Shown one piece after another: positions 14,414 through 25,499 of a DNA stretch of 64,000 nucleotides. This stretch comes from Sorex araneus (taxonomy: Eukaryota > Chordata > Mammalia > Eulipotyphla > Soricidae). A model generated the notes under the pieces. That model was not told the DNA's origin. It saw nothing but the letters and a program-made list of their open reading frames with translations, and ran no database searches. The position numbers and the translations under genes were made by a program. How positions within the stretch are numbered: position 1 is the first letter of the stretch; the number at the start of each line of letters is the position of its first letter. The stretch spans positions 100,722,328-100,786,327 of the forward strand of contig NC_073303.1 of assembly GCF_027595985.1 (NCBI RefSeq), given 5' to 3'.

Positions 14414-14736
14414 CATAGGAAATTCTTATGAGAATAAAAGAAAGGGACATGGGGGAGAAGGGTATGGGATGTGGGCCAGGCAAAGGGATGCCCCAATGCT
14501 GGATATCAATTCAATAGTCTCAGCATTTTCACAAAGATGAACTAGCGTAGCCAAGGTCAAAGTCATTAAGGTTTCAAGTTAATCAGTATGGTTTTTCTCT
14601 AATTTTCACTCTCTATGTGAATTTTGTACCAGATAAAAATGCATCTCTATGAGTTAGGAATATTAGAAAGTCACTGAATTGTCTCATGACATCTCCATAA
14701 AAATCCTGTGAAGTATCAATTACAAATCCTTTTTAC

Positions 14737-14873
14737 AGGGACCTTGAAGATAGTACTGTGGGTAGGAATCTTGCCTTGTGTGCCTCAGACCTGGGTTCAA
14801 TTCCTGACTCCTCTAAGCTTGCCAGGAGAGTAATTACTAAACACTGCTGTGGGTATGGCCCCAAAGTAACAGC
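14737..14873 (+). mobile_element. Old tRNA-derived SINE
   Basis: GATAGTACTGTGGGTAGG head and GGGTTCAATTCC B box are visible; the 3' half is diverged. Confidence 0.6.
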
Positions 14874-14884
14874 AACAACAACAA

Positions 14885-14965
14885 GAAAAGTCATTTTTAC
14901 AGATGGGGAAAACTGAGGCATTTGTAAGGACTTGTCTATATGAGTGGCAGCCTGGGTTGAAAAGT
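14885..14965 (+). repeat. MIR-like relic
   Basis: TTTTTACAGATGGGGAAAACTG is the MIR core signature (written here in part). Short and diverged. Sequence from 14966 to 15495 shows nothing further. Confidence 0.4.
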
Positions 14966-15495
14966 TTTTACCACACCTAAGTAAACTGCCATGCCTGGTG
15001 CTTGTTATTTCTTTGCTGCTGCAAGTTTCTGATGGGAAATGTGGAGACATGTAGGAATTTACCTCTTGTTGCTTCTCTTTAACTGGCGGATTATACAAGG
15101 GGTGAGAAATAGTGTTAAGATGATGGATACAAGTAAATGAATGATTTCTTGCCTTCCAAACAGCTTAGTAAAGTAATTACTCTCTCTTTCTGCTAGAAGA
15201 TTTTGTATGGTGGGTTAGTGATGCTTGAGATTCTAAAATAGGCTTTGGTTTCTATGAAAGGATGAAGACAGAGGGAGAGGCAGTGGGTGGGAGAAATATA
15301 GGAGAGAGAAAAAATAGCTTGGTTATCTTACAAACCTTGAGAGTTTTACGAATCTCTCTTAATCCTAGCTTCTTAATCCTGCAGAAATGATTCCACTGAG
15401 CCAAACCTAGATTTCCCCATCTATAGAGAAAATGACAATACCCAAAAATCGCCATTCAGAGTTTTCTTGAAGGTGAAGCAAGAATGCATACCCTC

Positions 15496-15668
15496 GGGGG
15501 CTGGAGCAATAGCACAACGAGTAGGGCATTTGCCTTGCACACAGCCAACCCGGGTTCAATTCCCAGCATCCCATATGGTCCCCTGAGCACCACCAGGGGT
15601 GATTCCTGAGTGGAGAGCCAGGAGTAACCCCTGTTCATTGTTAGGTGTGACCCAAAAATAAAAAAAAA
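15496..15668 (+). mobile_element. tRNA-derived SINE, short A-tailed type
   Basis: Head GGGGGCTGGAGCAATAGCAC, B box GGGTTCAATTCC, A-rich end. Short flanking duplication around AATGCATA. Confidence 0.88.
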
Positions 15669-15746
15669 TGCATAGCATTAAGAATGAGAGCTCTTTTGTC
15701 ATTCTTGGAGTTAGCAGTATTTGTTATCTTTCAGCTCCTGGCTTTT

Positions 15747-15830
15747 AATATATATATATATATACACACATATATATATACATATACATATACATATACA
15801 TATATATATATATATATATTTTTTTTTCCA
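15747..15830. repeat. (TA)n/(CATA)n microsatellite
   Basis: TATATA and CATATA units ending in a T-run. It creates low-complexity frames on both strands that are not genes. Confidence 0.9.
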
Positions 15831-16620
15831 GATTGGAATGCTATTGCCTACCCAAGGATTTTGTGTGTGCAGCGTCTTGGAGAGCATGCGCAGTACATTC
15901 CAAGCTCTGAGTCGTAGCTGGATCTTGGTGGATGTCAATAGGCTGTGGGTCACTGTTCATTGATTTCTGCCTGTCTACCCAGACTGTCACGGCACCCAGC
16001 CTGCAATTTGCAAAATAAAGTGGACTCCTGTCTGTGCCCTGGTCCAAAGTATTTGGAGCATCAGTGCTTTCCCTGGCCTGCTGCCTGTGGGCCAGCTTAC
16101 ACACCTTTGCTGCATTTCTGCAGGGAGTGGGCTGAAGGAGGGAGCAGACACTGGAATCCGGCCAGGGAACTTCACAGGCACAACAAAGAATTTTTCAAAA
16201 GGGCTGATTTGGAAATAGGCAGCGGGGAATTCCACGGATAAATAATAATTTATGCAAGGTACACCATCTGCCTCCCTGCTGAAACATTCGTGCATAATTG
16301 CAGGCTCAATTCCCTCCCCATTCCTTGCCCTTTACCTTTCAACTCCTTAAATAATTATATTGACACCTTGTAAGCTGACTGAGGGGCAGCAGAGGCACAG
16401 GGAGAGGCACCTAGTCCCCCAGCTTGGAGGCTGACTGCAGAATTTGCCATTAAACTCAAATAATTAATTTCAATGCATTGGAGGATACAATACTAAATAA
16501 GAACATATTGAAGTTCTGGCCAGTATATCTGATTGTTGTGCGGGAAATTAATAAAAACTGGCTTCACTAGAGATATGAAATTGTAAATTAAATTTGGGCC
16601 TTGAACAAAGATTCTGTTCT
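15831..16620. other. Repeat-free block, possible MYC distal element
   Basis: About 0.8 kb with no recognisable repeat between dense insertions, about 9-10 kb upstream of P2. It contains TCF/LEF-like ACAAAG and many ATAAAT/TTAAT motifs (16185-16250, 16340-16560) of the kind common in conserved noncoding DNA. No coding frame. Function is inference. Confidence 0.35.
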
Positions 16621-16933
16621 AGGGTTCTCTAATTAGATTAGGAATGGAAACCTGTGTGCCCCAAAGCCCTCTCCATACCTACCTACCTTTACTCTGACAG
16701 CTATGAGAATGTTTGGGGACTCTTTATTTATGTCTGCATTCTTCTGCCTGTCTTTGTAGCTGGGATCAAGTCTGGTGAGGATAAACCTGAGTTTAGGGCT
16801 TAGGGAAGAGGGTGCGGTAGAGGTGGGAAGCTCTGGACCATTTGGGGCATCATGACAAAGCACTTAGAGCAGAAGCAATAAATGTCTCGAGGACTGAATC
16901 TTGCCTGCTGCTATCTTGGCTTGGATGCAAGTT

Positions 16934-17106
16934 TTTTTTTTTTTTTTTTTTGTTTTTTTTTGTTTTTGGGTCACACCTGGCAATGCACAGGGGTTACTCC
17001 TGGCTCTCCACTCAGGAGTTACCCTTGGCGGTGCTCAGGGGACCATATGGGATGCTGGGAATCGAACCCGGGTCGGCCGCGTGCAAGGCAAACGCCCGAC
17101 CCGCTG
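16934..17106 (-). mobile_element. SINE lacking the first ~20 bp of the head
   Basis: Reverse-strand short type. Ends at CCGACCCGCTG, without the expected TGCTATCGCTCCAGCCC. Both flanks carry TTGGATGCAAGTTT (16921-16934, 17108-17121), so the shortening happened at insertion. Confidence 0.88.
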
Positions 17107-17611
17107 TTTGGATGCAAGTTTTGACCTTCTCGGCATTTATAGTATCTTAGCTGCCAACACCTAAAAGTCGATAGCCTTCACACAGAAACCTGAATTTTCA
17201 GTTTCCCTTGAAAAATCAACTTTAGCAATCCTGAGCCCACACTCCCAAGTAGATGGGGGCCCAGGAACAATTGGCGCTTTGGAAAGTTGGCTAGTTTTTC
17301 CATTAGCGGTAGGCCTCACCTCTCCCTAATGCTTACCCCACTCCATTTAGTCACAATCCATTTCTGGTTTCTTCCTGTCCTGGTAGGCATTTCAGTGTAT
17401 GATGCCTGATTTAGAAAATTTCTTGTCTATTCATAGCTCTGATTATAAAGGAAAATGTTGTCCTTGTAAAGGAAATAATTAGGAAATATTTATTGGGAAA
17501 TAACAGCACTAGCTAATAGTAAGCACGTGTGCCCATGATATATCTGAACCATTCTTCCAGCCCACTTTTTATTTTCAGACAATAACTTCATTGAGATACA
17601 ATTCACATACT

Positions 17612-17698
17612 GGTCTAGCGATGTGGCTCAGTGGTAGAGCGCACATGCTTTCAACATATAAGGCCCTGGATTCTATTTCCGGCATTGGGAAAACAAAT
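17612..17698 (+). mobile_element. tRNA-Ala-like SINE, second family
   Basis: ATGTGGCTCAGTGGTAGAGC (A box region) and AGGCCCTGGATTCTATTTCC (B box region) give a tRNA-like head with a short A-rich end. Distinct from the main SINE. Other copies at 34126 and, reversed, at 59935. Confidence 0.65.
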
Positions 17699-18203
17699 GT
17701 AACATGCCATACGATTCATCTGTTTGAATTGCAAGAATGAATGTTACTTTCTAGTGTGTTCACAGGACTGTGCTATTCTATGCACAACCAACTTTCGAAC
17801 ATTGACATCATGCTCTATCTAAAGAAACCCTGTGCCTATTGGTGATTACTTTCCTTTTCTTCTCAATACTCCATTCTTAAGCAACCATCAGTCTACTTTC
17901 AGCCTCTCTGTATTTGTTTCTGTTAACCCTTCTATGTAAATGGACTCATAACATTTGTGGTCCTTTTGTAGCATCCTTTGACTTTATGTAGCATAATGTT
18001 TGCAAGGTCCATCCATGCTGCAATCTGCAGAAATACTAAATTTTTTTGTTGCTGAATAAATATTTTAATGTATAGACATTTAACTATTCCTCCCTTTACT
18101 TATTGATGGAAATTTGCATTGTTTCTTCTTTTTAATATTGTGAATAATGGGGCTATAAATATTCCTGTGTACTTTTTTTTGTGTCTTCGTTTCTCTTACA
18201 AAT

Positions 18204-18206
<3 letters not shown>

Positions 18207-18237
<31 letters not shown>
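18207..18237. repeat. (CA)n microsatellite
   Basis: About 15 CA units inside the old L1. Confidence 0.95.
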
Positions 18238-18241
<4 letters not shown>

Positions 18242-18303
18242 GCCATTCATATATGGCCTTACATATACACATATGCATTATGCATATATAAACATACTCA
18301 CAT

Positions 18304-18475
18304 GGGGTTAAGCGGGTAGTACAGTAGGTAGTGTGCTTGACTTGCATGTGGCCGACCTGGGTTCTATCCAGGAAATCCATATGTTCCCCTGAGCACCTCC
18401 AAGGAGTAATTCCAGAGTGCAGAGCCAGGATGAACATCTCTGGATGTGACCCCCAAACAAACAAACATGCACCAA
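18304..18475 (+). mobile_element. Diverged tRNA-derived SINE
   Basis: AGCGGGTAGTACAGTAGGTA head, GGGTTCTATCC B box, ends in a CAAA-rich tail. Inserted in the old L1. Confidence 0.75.
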
Positions 18476-18799
18476 ACAAATAAAAACCAAATAAACATAC
18501 ACTGACGTTTTCATATGCTAATGAAACTATTTAACCTTTTGAAGAACCGCCAAACTGCTTATACTACTTCATATTCCTACCAGCGGCATATGAGAGATCT
18601 AATTTCCCCATATCTTCAACAATACTTGTTGTTATCAGTCTCTTTTTAAAATCATAGTCATATTAGTGGGTGTAAAGCAATGTGTCATTGTGGTTTTGAT
18701 TTGCATTTCCCTAATGGCTAATAATATTGTGTACCTTTTCATGTTTGCTGATTGACCATTTGCCAGGTCTGTTTAAAGTGCTTAAATGGAGTAATTCTC

Positions 18800-18870
18800 T
18801 GGTCCATAACAACCTTGGGAGATAAGTGTTATTATTACCGCCCTTTCGTATTTCATGCCAGGTTGAGACT
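18800..18870 (+). repeat. MIR-like relic
   Basis: CCTTGGGAGATAAGTGTTATTATTACCGCC (in part) has the MIR core layout. Short. Sequence from 18871 to 19245 shows nothing further. Confidence 0.35.
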
Positions 18871-19249
18871 TTTGTTGGCAAGCTTTCATTTCAAGGAATG
18901 AAATTATTTCCTTATTATATGCAAGGAAAGTTTAGTTCCCGGTTCTGGATAGGAATGCAAATCTTAAAGAGAGGACTATCTGATGTAAGGTTCCCACTTA
19001 ATAGTCAATAACCTGGTTATTTCTATTTATTGTTTTTCCTGACATTTGCATTTGCTGTTTCCTCTGACTCAGGGAGTATTCTTTGATTAATTGTCATTAA
19101 TCTTCTAGAGTCTTTGAGACTCTTCAGATTCCCCAACCTTCAGTCTAATCTAGATACTCTTCTCAGTGTATGGATATGCTAGCAGAGTCATTAGTAGTTT
19201 ATATATGCATACATATATATAATATAATTATTTTTTTCTCCCTCTGCTA

Positions 19250-19492
19250 TTTTTGTTTTTGGATCACACCCATCGGTGCTTAGGGCTATTCTTGGTAGTA
19301 TTTAGCAGCTAGGAAGTGCCAAGGACGGAGACTGAGCCTTCTGCATGCAAAGTTTGAGTCCAACATATTGAACTGTCTCTCTGGCACTTTCCTTTTGTTC
19401 TTTTTTAAAAAAATTTTGACTTTCTGGGGATTGAACCCAGATATCATTCATACACGGCAAACACTTCACCACTGTACCATATCCCTAGCCAT
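19250..19492 (-). mobile_element. Two old reversed SINE relics
   Basis: 19250-19386 resembles the main family reversed (TTTTTGGATCACACCC start, CTCTCTGGC end). 19417-19492 is a separate tRNA-like head reversed (GGGATTGAACCCAG). Confidence 0.55.
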
Positions 19493-20340
19493 TTTCTTGT
19501 CTTTCTTTTAACGAAAAAATTTTTTAGACACATTGACAATTATCCTAGATGTGAACATTAACAGTCTACCTATTTGCATTTAATACTGGATCACAAAACA
19601 TCATTTGAAGTAATGAAAGCATAATTGAAATGGCTATAAAATATTTTATTATGTGATTATAAAAATAGTTCATTTGACCATTTTCTTTTACAATATTTGA
19701 ATTGTTTTATTATTTTGATATGGTATATAACACTGATGTGAACATCTTGGAACATAAAGCTTTTCCTATATTTATGATTATTTTCCAGGTTGAGTATCAG
19801 AAATAGACCGACCAAGTCAGAAGCATTTGTAGGGCCCTTGATCTCTTCTGCTAGTGTATTGATGGGAAGACCTGTGGTTATTTACACTGTTTCAAATATA
19901 CATGACAGTGTCAGCGGCAGGCTTATTACCAGTCTAAAAGAAAAAAAAAAAAAGAAGCAAAAGCTCGACTTTAGTCTGCATTTCTTTGATTAATAGTGGG
20001 ATAAACCTAATAATTACACGAACACGGGGAAGTGTGCCTTAATTGATACACCAATTAAAAAAAATAGATACACTATTATTGGAATATTTTCCCTGAAGGA
20101 GCCCAGGAAAGACTGAATGCGCACATTTTTTGGTGAGGATAAGAGAATAAAGTGGCCCGAAAAACCTCAATAAAATTGCTGATAATGGAATTTGCAGATA
20201 AGTAGAAGGACATATGGTGGAACTATACCTCCGTAGCTTTTTTTCCCCCTGCCTTATCAGAAGAGAGGCCTGCTGCACTGTAAATGGTGACTGCACCTGG
20301 CAATGCAATAAAAAGATCTGCTGAGGGAAGCGAGGGTGGC
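19493..20340. other. A/T-rich flank and repeat-free block
   Basis: No gene. The part at 19980-20340 is repeat-free, with TAATTACACG, AATTGATACACCAATTA and TGGAATTTGCAG, the style of conserved noncoding DNA. It lies about 13.5 kb upstream of P2. An A-run lies at 19938-19954 and a G-run at 20346-20356. Confidence 0.35.
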
Positions 20341-21538
20341 TCCCTGGGGGGGGGGGCGCTGAGACGTGGAGTGTTGCAATTGGAGGAGCCTGAATGGACG
20401 CTGGGAGGATAAGGGTTTTTGCATGTTTTAATTTACTTAGAGCAATGAACTTGTATTTCTTGTTCTATCTGAGATCTCACCGTGCAGCCCAGGATAGGGA
20501 GGAAAGGGGAGGAAACAGCAGGGCCATTTAGCCCACTCTCTTTCACAGCAGGATCTTTGTCTCTAGAGGCGGGAATAAATGCCACCCTGGGGACCCATGG
20601 CGGGGCGCAGAGAGAATTCCAACCTTTGACTTTCCTCCTGGTATTTACATGCATTCATTATGCATCCTCACTGCAACCAAGTCAGATGGGGGCCATTCTT
20701 ATTTACATTTTGCAGTAGAGAGACCTGTAGCTGGAGGAAGCGACATAATTTGCCCGGAATCCAACCGGAAGCAGAGGGGCAGACATCAAATCCTGGCAAT
20801 TCTAAGGCCAGTTGGAGATATTCAAATAGGAAAGCGGATGCTTGGTTAGGTTTGACCCTCACTCACACCAAGAACCAAAACCTTCCGAACATAATCTTCC
20901 CCCTCCCCTCACCCCAAAGTGCTTTTTCCCTTAGTATCAGAAAGGAGATCTCTGATCTTTGTCCTAGAAAGCAATGTTAAGACCTTGTTTTTAGGAAATT
21001 GGCTGAAGCTGAGTTGAAGGAGTTGGAAAGAATTTGGGCCATAGAATTTGGTGCCTGAATTAGCAGATTACCTTCTGTGAATAAATGATCTAAGTATTGC
21101 AACAGAGCTCAAGCATAAGTTTTGTGTCTCTAAAGTGGCACTTAGACTCACTTGTGGTTCTACTGTTTTTTTTTTTTTTTTTTTTTTTGTAAGAACAGGC
21201 AAAAGGTTCACCGCATTATTTGGAGGGAGCAAGAGAGATTTCCACATGTTTCCTACCTCCACACCTGCACAGACTCCCCACTCATAAGTAGCATGCATCA
21301 AAATGCTGCACTGACTACCAAGGATGAGCTTACATCTGCACATCAGAATCACATCATAAAAGGTCATAGTTGGACTATTTTAGGTTTTACTTTTGGAGTT
21401 GTGTATCTTATGAGTTTAGATGAAGAATGGATAATCCTTTATTAGGTTATTTTCCAAAGTATTGTCCTAAAAGTCCTATGTATCCCACCAGTTTATAAAT
21501 TCACACCTGCCAGCAAAGAGTGACATTGCCACTGTTTC
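20341..21538. repeat. MIR-like relic in otherwise unique DNA
   Basis: 20650-20815 has a MIR-like core (ATTCTTATTTACATTTTGCAG) on the plus strand. A T-run of about 23 lies at 21166-21188. No gene seen. Confidence 0.4.
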
Positions 21539-21549
21539 CATAGTTTTGC

Positions 21550-21719
21550 TTTTTTGGGAGGACACACCTCGAGGTGCTCAAGGCTTAATCCTGTCTGTGA
21601 GCTCAGCAATTATTGCTGGCGGGCTCAGAGAACCATATGGGGTACCTGGGATTGAAACCAGGTCAGCCGACTGCATGGCAAGTGCCCTACCATTAACCAT
21701 TCTATTACTTTGGCCCATC
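21550..21719 (-). mobile_element. Old reversed tRNA-derived SINE
   Basis: GGACACACCTCGAGGTGCTC to CTTTGGCCC. Flanking copies of ATAGTTTTGC (about 21540 and 21721) look like an old target duplication. Confidence 0.7.
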
Positions 21720-21772
21720 AATAGTTTTGCCTTTTCCAGAAAGCCATATAATTGAAATCATATAGAACGTGA

Positions 21773-21954
21773 CTTTTTTTTTTCTTTTTGGGTCACACCC
21801 GGCGATGCACAGGGCTAACTTCTTCACTCCTGGCTCTGCACTTGGGAATTACCCCTGGCGGTGCTCAGGGGACCATATGGGAAGCTGGGAATCGAACCCG
21901 GGTCAACTGTGTGCAAGGCAAACGTCCTACCTGCTGTGCTATCACTCCAGCCCC
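21773..21954 (-). mobile_element. tRNA-derived SINE, short type
   Basis: Reverse strand, full length, ends CACTCCAGCCCC. Imperfect flanking repeats GAACGTGACTTTT and GAATGTGGCTTTT. Carries a small insertion (CTAACTTCTTCACT). Confidence 0.88.
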
Positions 21955-22224
21955 GAATGTGGCTTTTGTTAGCCTGATTTTCTTTGTAGGAAAGAAGTAT
22001 TTTCGGTCCCTCCATGTTTTCTTTCATGGCTTCGTAGTGAATTTCGTTTTATCACAGTTTAATTTTCAGTTGTGCCACAGTTTAGGTCTCCATGCACTTA
22101 TTGAAGGACCTACTGATTTCTTCAAGTTTTGACTGTTTTAAATAAGACTATGCACATGCAGGTTTCTATGTGAACAGTTTCTAACTCCTCTGGTAGAAAA
22201 AGCCTGATTACCATCATTTCATTC

Positions 22225-22300
22225 TTAATTAGCAGCTCTGGGGTATTAGCATTCTTATACCCATTTTACAGAGACGAGAACTGCAGTTAGGAGATAGCAC
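22225..22300 (+). repeat. MIR-like relic
   Basis: ACCCATTTTACAGAGACGAG is the MIR core. About 75 bp recognisable. Confidence 0.5.
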
Positions 22301-22338
22301 AATATACTAAAAAGCACGTAGTTAAGAATTAAGACACA

Positions 22339-22511
22339 GGACGCTGGAGCGGTAGCACAGCAGGTAGGGCATTTGCCTTGCACGCGGCCGACCTAGGTTC
22401 AATTCCCAGCATCCCATATGGTCCCCTGAGCACCACCAGGACTAATTCCTGAGTGTATAAGCCAGGAATAACCCCTGTGCATCGCTGGGTGTGACCCAAA
22501 AAGAAAAAAAA
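22339..22511 (+). mobile_element. tRNA-derived SINE, short type
   Basis: Head CGCTGGAGCGGTAGCACAGC, B box AGGTTCAATTCC. Bounded by AAGAATTAAGACACAG on both sides (22324-22339 and 22511-22526), a clean 16-bp duplication. Confidence 0.9.
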
Positions 22512-22526
22512 AGAATTAAGACACAG

Positions 22527-22800
22527 AAATCAGAGAATTAGTATAGCAGGTAGGATGCTTACCTTGCATGTGGCCAATCCAGGTTCACTTCCCAGTGCCA
22601 CATATATATATGGTCCCCCAAAATCCACCAGGAGTGACCCCTGAGTGCAGAGCCAGGAGCAGACCACAGATGCCACTTGGTGTGACCTGCTAAACTCCCC
22701 AAAAATCAGAACTGGAAATGTCACTCGGAGCACATACTTCACATGCAGATGGCCCTGTGTTTGCTCCCTGGCCCCAACCAACCAATCAAACAAATTTAAC
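22527..22800 (+). mobile_element. Two old tRNA-derived SINE relics
   Basis: 22527-22706 keeps the head, GGTTCACTTCCC and a diverged body. 22707-22800 is a shorter relic ending in CAATCAAACAAA. Confidence 0.55.
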
Positions 22801-23499
22801 CAAAGTCAGAGCAGACAATACAAGATTTTTGTCATGGATTTGATACCCTAAGATTTAGAATGCAGTCTTTCAGCTTTGCTGAAACCCTCTGGGCATCTCT
22901 AACTGGCTCAAGTAGCCTCCCTGCTCTGCTGTAATATAAAAATGTATTTTGTTGCTGCACAGCCTTTTTGCCAAATGCTATCCTGGGCAGGACAAGGCTT
23001 TGAATACCTCCAGTTTCTCGTTAAAGACTGTAGACAAGTCTTTGTCTCTCTGGGCTTTGCATTTGCATCTCTGCTGAGAAAGCATGGAGCTGGCTCTGCT
23101 GAACTCCTTCCCAGCCAGCAAGGACAGAATTTAGCGTCTTCACACCTCTCCACATTCCTTCCCTGAAAACTGAAGAACTGATCAGGCTGGGGAGCATGGG
23201 AAGCTGTGAATGCATCCATTTGAGCTTTGGGATTGAATAATGTTGGTAATTTCAAAGTCTCATTATCTTACTCCCTAATGTTTTACTTATAAACAGCTGT
23301 AGTTCTTGCAGGGAGGGGGCTGGCATAACAATGTTGGGAATAGTTCCACAGGGGAAGGTGAAGGGTATTTGGAGTTTTTAATTTAGGACATCAGTGACCA
23401 AACGCTGCTCCAGGATTACCCCCTGTGCACCCATTTCTCCATCAAGGACACAGTGATATTTGGAATGGAACCTGTTATTAAGGGGGGCTGGGTGGTGGA

Positions 23500-23690
23500 G
23501 GATAATACAGCATGGGGTGGGAGCATTACACTGTAGTTGCCAAGCTCGGGCTTGGGGTCCAACAATCTGGTTTTAATCTCTGTTCACTCACGCCACAGCT
23601 ATGTGACCCCAAGCCCTTCATGCCTGGCTTTCCATACCGCAAGAATGGGAACACCCTCCTAACGGAGTGTCCTAAGAAAGGAAAAAGATG
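23500..23690 (+). repeat. MIR-like relic
   Basis: Contains GCTATGTGACCCCAAGCCC, the MIR central signature. Sequence from 22801 to 23499 has no recognised feature. Confidence 0.45.
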
Positions 23691-23883
23691 TTAAACTTGA
23701 AGCTTGGTGTCCAGTGAAACTGTTGTCAGTTTCAGATGCTACAGAGACTGCTCGGTGCTTAGGAGTTCAGGTAGGATGGGAAGGTGCTCTGGGTTTGTCC
23801 TCTTAGCCATAATGTCTCCGTGAGCTTGAAACTTCATGGGTGAGGATTGAACTTTGATTTTTTTTTTTTACCCCTATAGTCTA

Positions 23884-24056
23884 TTTTTTTTTTCTTTTTG
23901 GGTCACACCCAGCGATGCTCAGGGGTTACTCCTGGCTTTGCACTCAGGAATTACTCCTGGCGGTGCTTGGGGGACCATATGGGATGCCGGGAATCGAACC
24001 CGGGTCGGCCGCGTGCAAGGCAAACGCCTTACCCTCTGTGCTATCGCTCCAGCCCC
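23884..24056 (-). mobile_element. tRNA-derived SINE inserted at the RTE 5' edge
   Basis: Reverse strand, full length, close to consensus. Duplicated flank ACCCCTATAGTCT (about 23870-23882 and 24057-24069). Confidence 0.92.
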
Positions 24057-24068
24057 ACCCCTATAGTC

Positions 24069-24573
24069 TTTTTGATTCCACCGTTCTTCCTGCACTAACA
24101 TATGCCTCAGAGACCTGGGCCCTAGGCAAACAGGATGAGAATGCTATTAGGGTATCCCAAAGAGGAATCGAAAGAGCTATGCTGGGAATATCATGTCTCA
24201 CTCAAGTGAGAGAAGGAATCTGGAGTTCTGACCTCCATCGATGGTAAAAAATCAGGGATGCTGTCTCATTAGCCAAGGCATCAAAAATCAGATGGGCCAG
24301 TCATGTAATGTGATTCAGGGATGACTGCTGGACTAGAGCTGTTACCGACTGGATTCCACAGGACGTCAGAAGACCCCGTGGCCGCCCACCAACTAGATGT
24401 TCAGATTTCTTCATCAAATCCCTGAATGAACGATTTGAGGCTCTTCCTATTCCTGGAGCAAGCAGATATCATTGGGCTGCACTAGCTCGCGACAGGGACA
24501 AATGGAGACGTTACTGGCATCTGCTCGAGCAAATCGAAGATCAACAGGACTACAAGTGATGCAAGTGAAGTGA
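24069..24573 (+). mobile_element. RTE-clade LINE, 5'-truncated 3' end
   Basis: The plus strand encodes the C-terminal end of a non-LTR reverse transcriptase: LPALTYASETWALGK, AMLGIS, a RPRGRPPTR motif and LARDRDKWRRYWHLLEQIE. This block is typical of RTE-clade (BovB/RTE-1) proteins from memory. In-frame stops at about 24246 and 24310 make it non-coding now. Flanked by ACCCCTATAGTC (24057-24068) and ACCCCTGTAGTC (24575-24586), a target duplication, so it is a 5'-truncated insertion. The 3' end is a GTGA-rich repeat, not poly(A), as in RTE elements. Its last about 65 bp match the tails of the SINEs at 24640, 28483, 44677 and 63184. Confidence 0.85.
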
Positions 24574-24639
24574 TACCCCTGTAGTCAAGTTAAGGCTGGG
24601 CAGAGGAAGGGGAGAGAGGCCTTGCTTTATATATATATG

Positions 24640-24888
24640 CTTAGCACAGCAGGTAGGGCGTTTGCCTTACATGTGGCCGACCCAGGTTTGATTCCTCCGT
24701 CCCTCTTGGAGAGGCCTGCAAGCTACCAAGAGTATCCCGCCCTCATGGCAGAGCCTGGCAAGCTACCCGTTGAGTATTTGATATGCCAAAAACAATAACA
24801 TGTCTCACAATGGAGATGTTACTGGTGCCCACTCAAGCAAATCAATGAGCAATGGGATGACAGTGATACAGTGACAGTGAAAGTGATA
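24640..24888 (+). mobile_element. SINE with RTE-type tail
   Basis: tRNA head (TAGCACAGCAGGTAGGGCG, GGTTTGATTCC), a body with two GGCAAGCTACC-type units, then GAGATGTTACTGGTGCCCAC and an ACAGTGA repeat. The 3' part matches the RTE copy just upstream. No poly(A). The start lies against an AT repeat. Confidence 0.85.
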
Positions 24889-25480
24889 TGTGTATATATA
24901 TATATACACATATACATATACGTATTGTCTTTATGACAACGATATAGCATTGTTGTTCTCATGCTCATTTAGTAAAGGACACTGAAGGGCAGAGAGGTAA
25001 AATCTGACAAAGACAGAGTGACTGTACTACCCTGCATAGTCATTGTTTCTGCATAATCATTGCACTCTGTTTCTTCAGTCCTCCCAAATTGGTTTACCAC
25101 CTTGAAAAAAGCATCACACGAAGCTTTTTTTTTTCCAAAATACTTTTTTTGAAAATAATTTTTTTCAAAAATAAGGGGCATAAAATCTGCAGTGTTATGT
25201 GGTTGGAAAATGGGAGTGAGGTGTGGCGTTGAGATTCAGCTCATCTCTGCAGGGCTGTGCTCTACAGAAACAGAGGGTCCTTATGGGAATCACTGGGACT
25301 GGACCTCCCCGCCCCAAGGGACTTGCCAGGGGCATCAAACAAATGGTGTGGATCTGTTTCAGTAAATTTAGGTCCTAGCTATTTACAGCTGTTTTAAGGT
25401 TCAAAGAGGACAAGACTACCCTACCTGACATTACAAGAAAAACCAATTATGGAAATGACAAGACTTCTTACCCCCTAGCA
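24889..25480. other. Flank with (TA)n and a MIR-like relic
   Basis: TA/CA repeat at 24889-24920. MIR-like core near 24960-25010 (GACACTGAAGGGCAGAGAGG). The rest is unique. Confidence 0.4.
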
Positions 25481-25499
25481 AGTCTATGCAGCTCTGGAT

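Larger units (their letters stand above)
17571..18790 (-). mobile_element. Ancient mammalian L1 3' region, interrupted
   Basis: Reverse-strand old L1M-type sequence, recognised from GGTCCATCCATGCTGCA, GAATAATGGGGCTATAAAT, AACCGCCAAACTG and GATTTGCATTTCCCTAATGG. Interrupted by a tRNA-like SINE (17612), a CA repeat (18207) and a SINE (18304). Highly diverged, no open frame. Confidence 0.8.
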
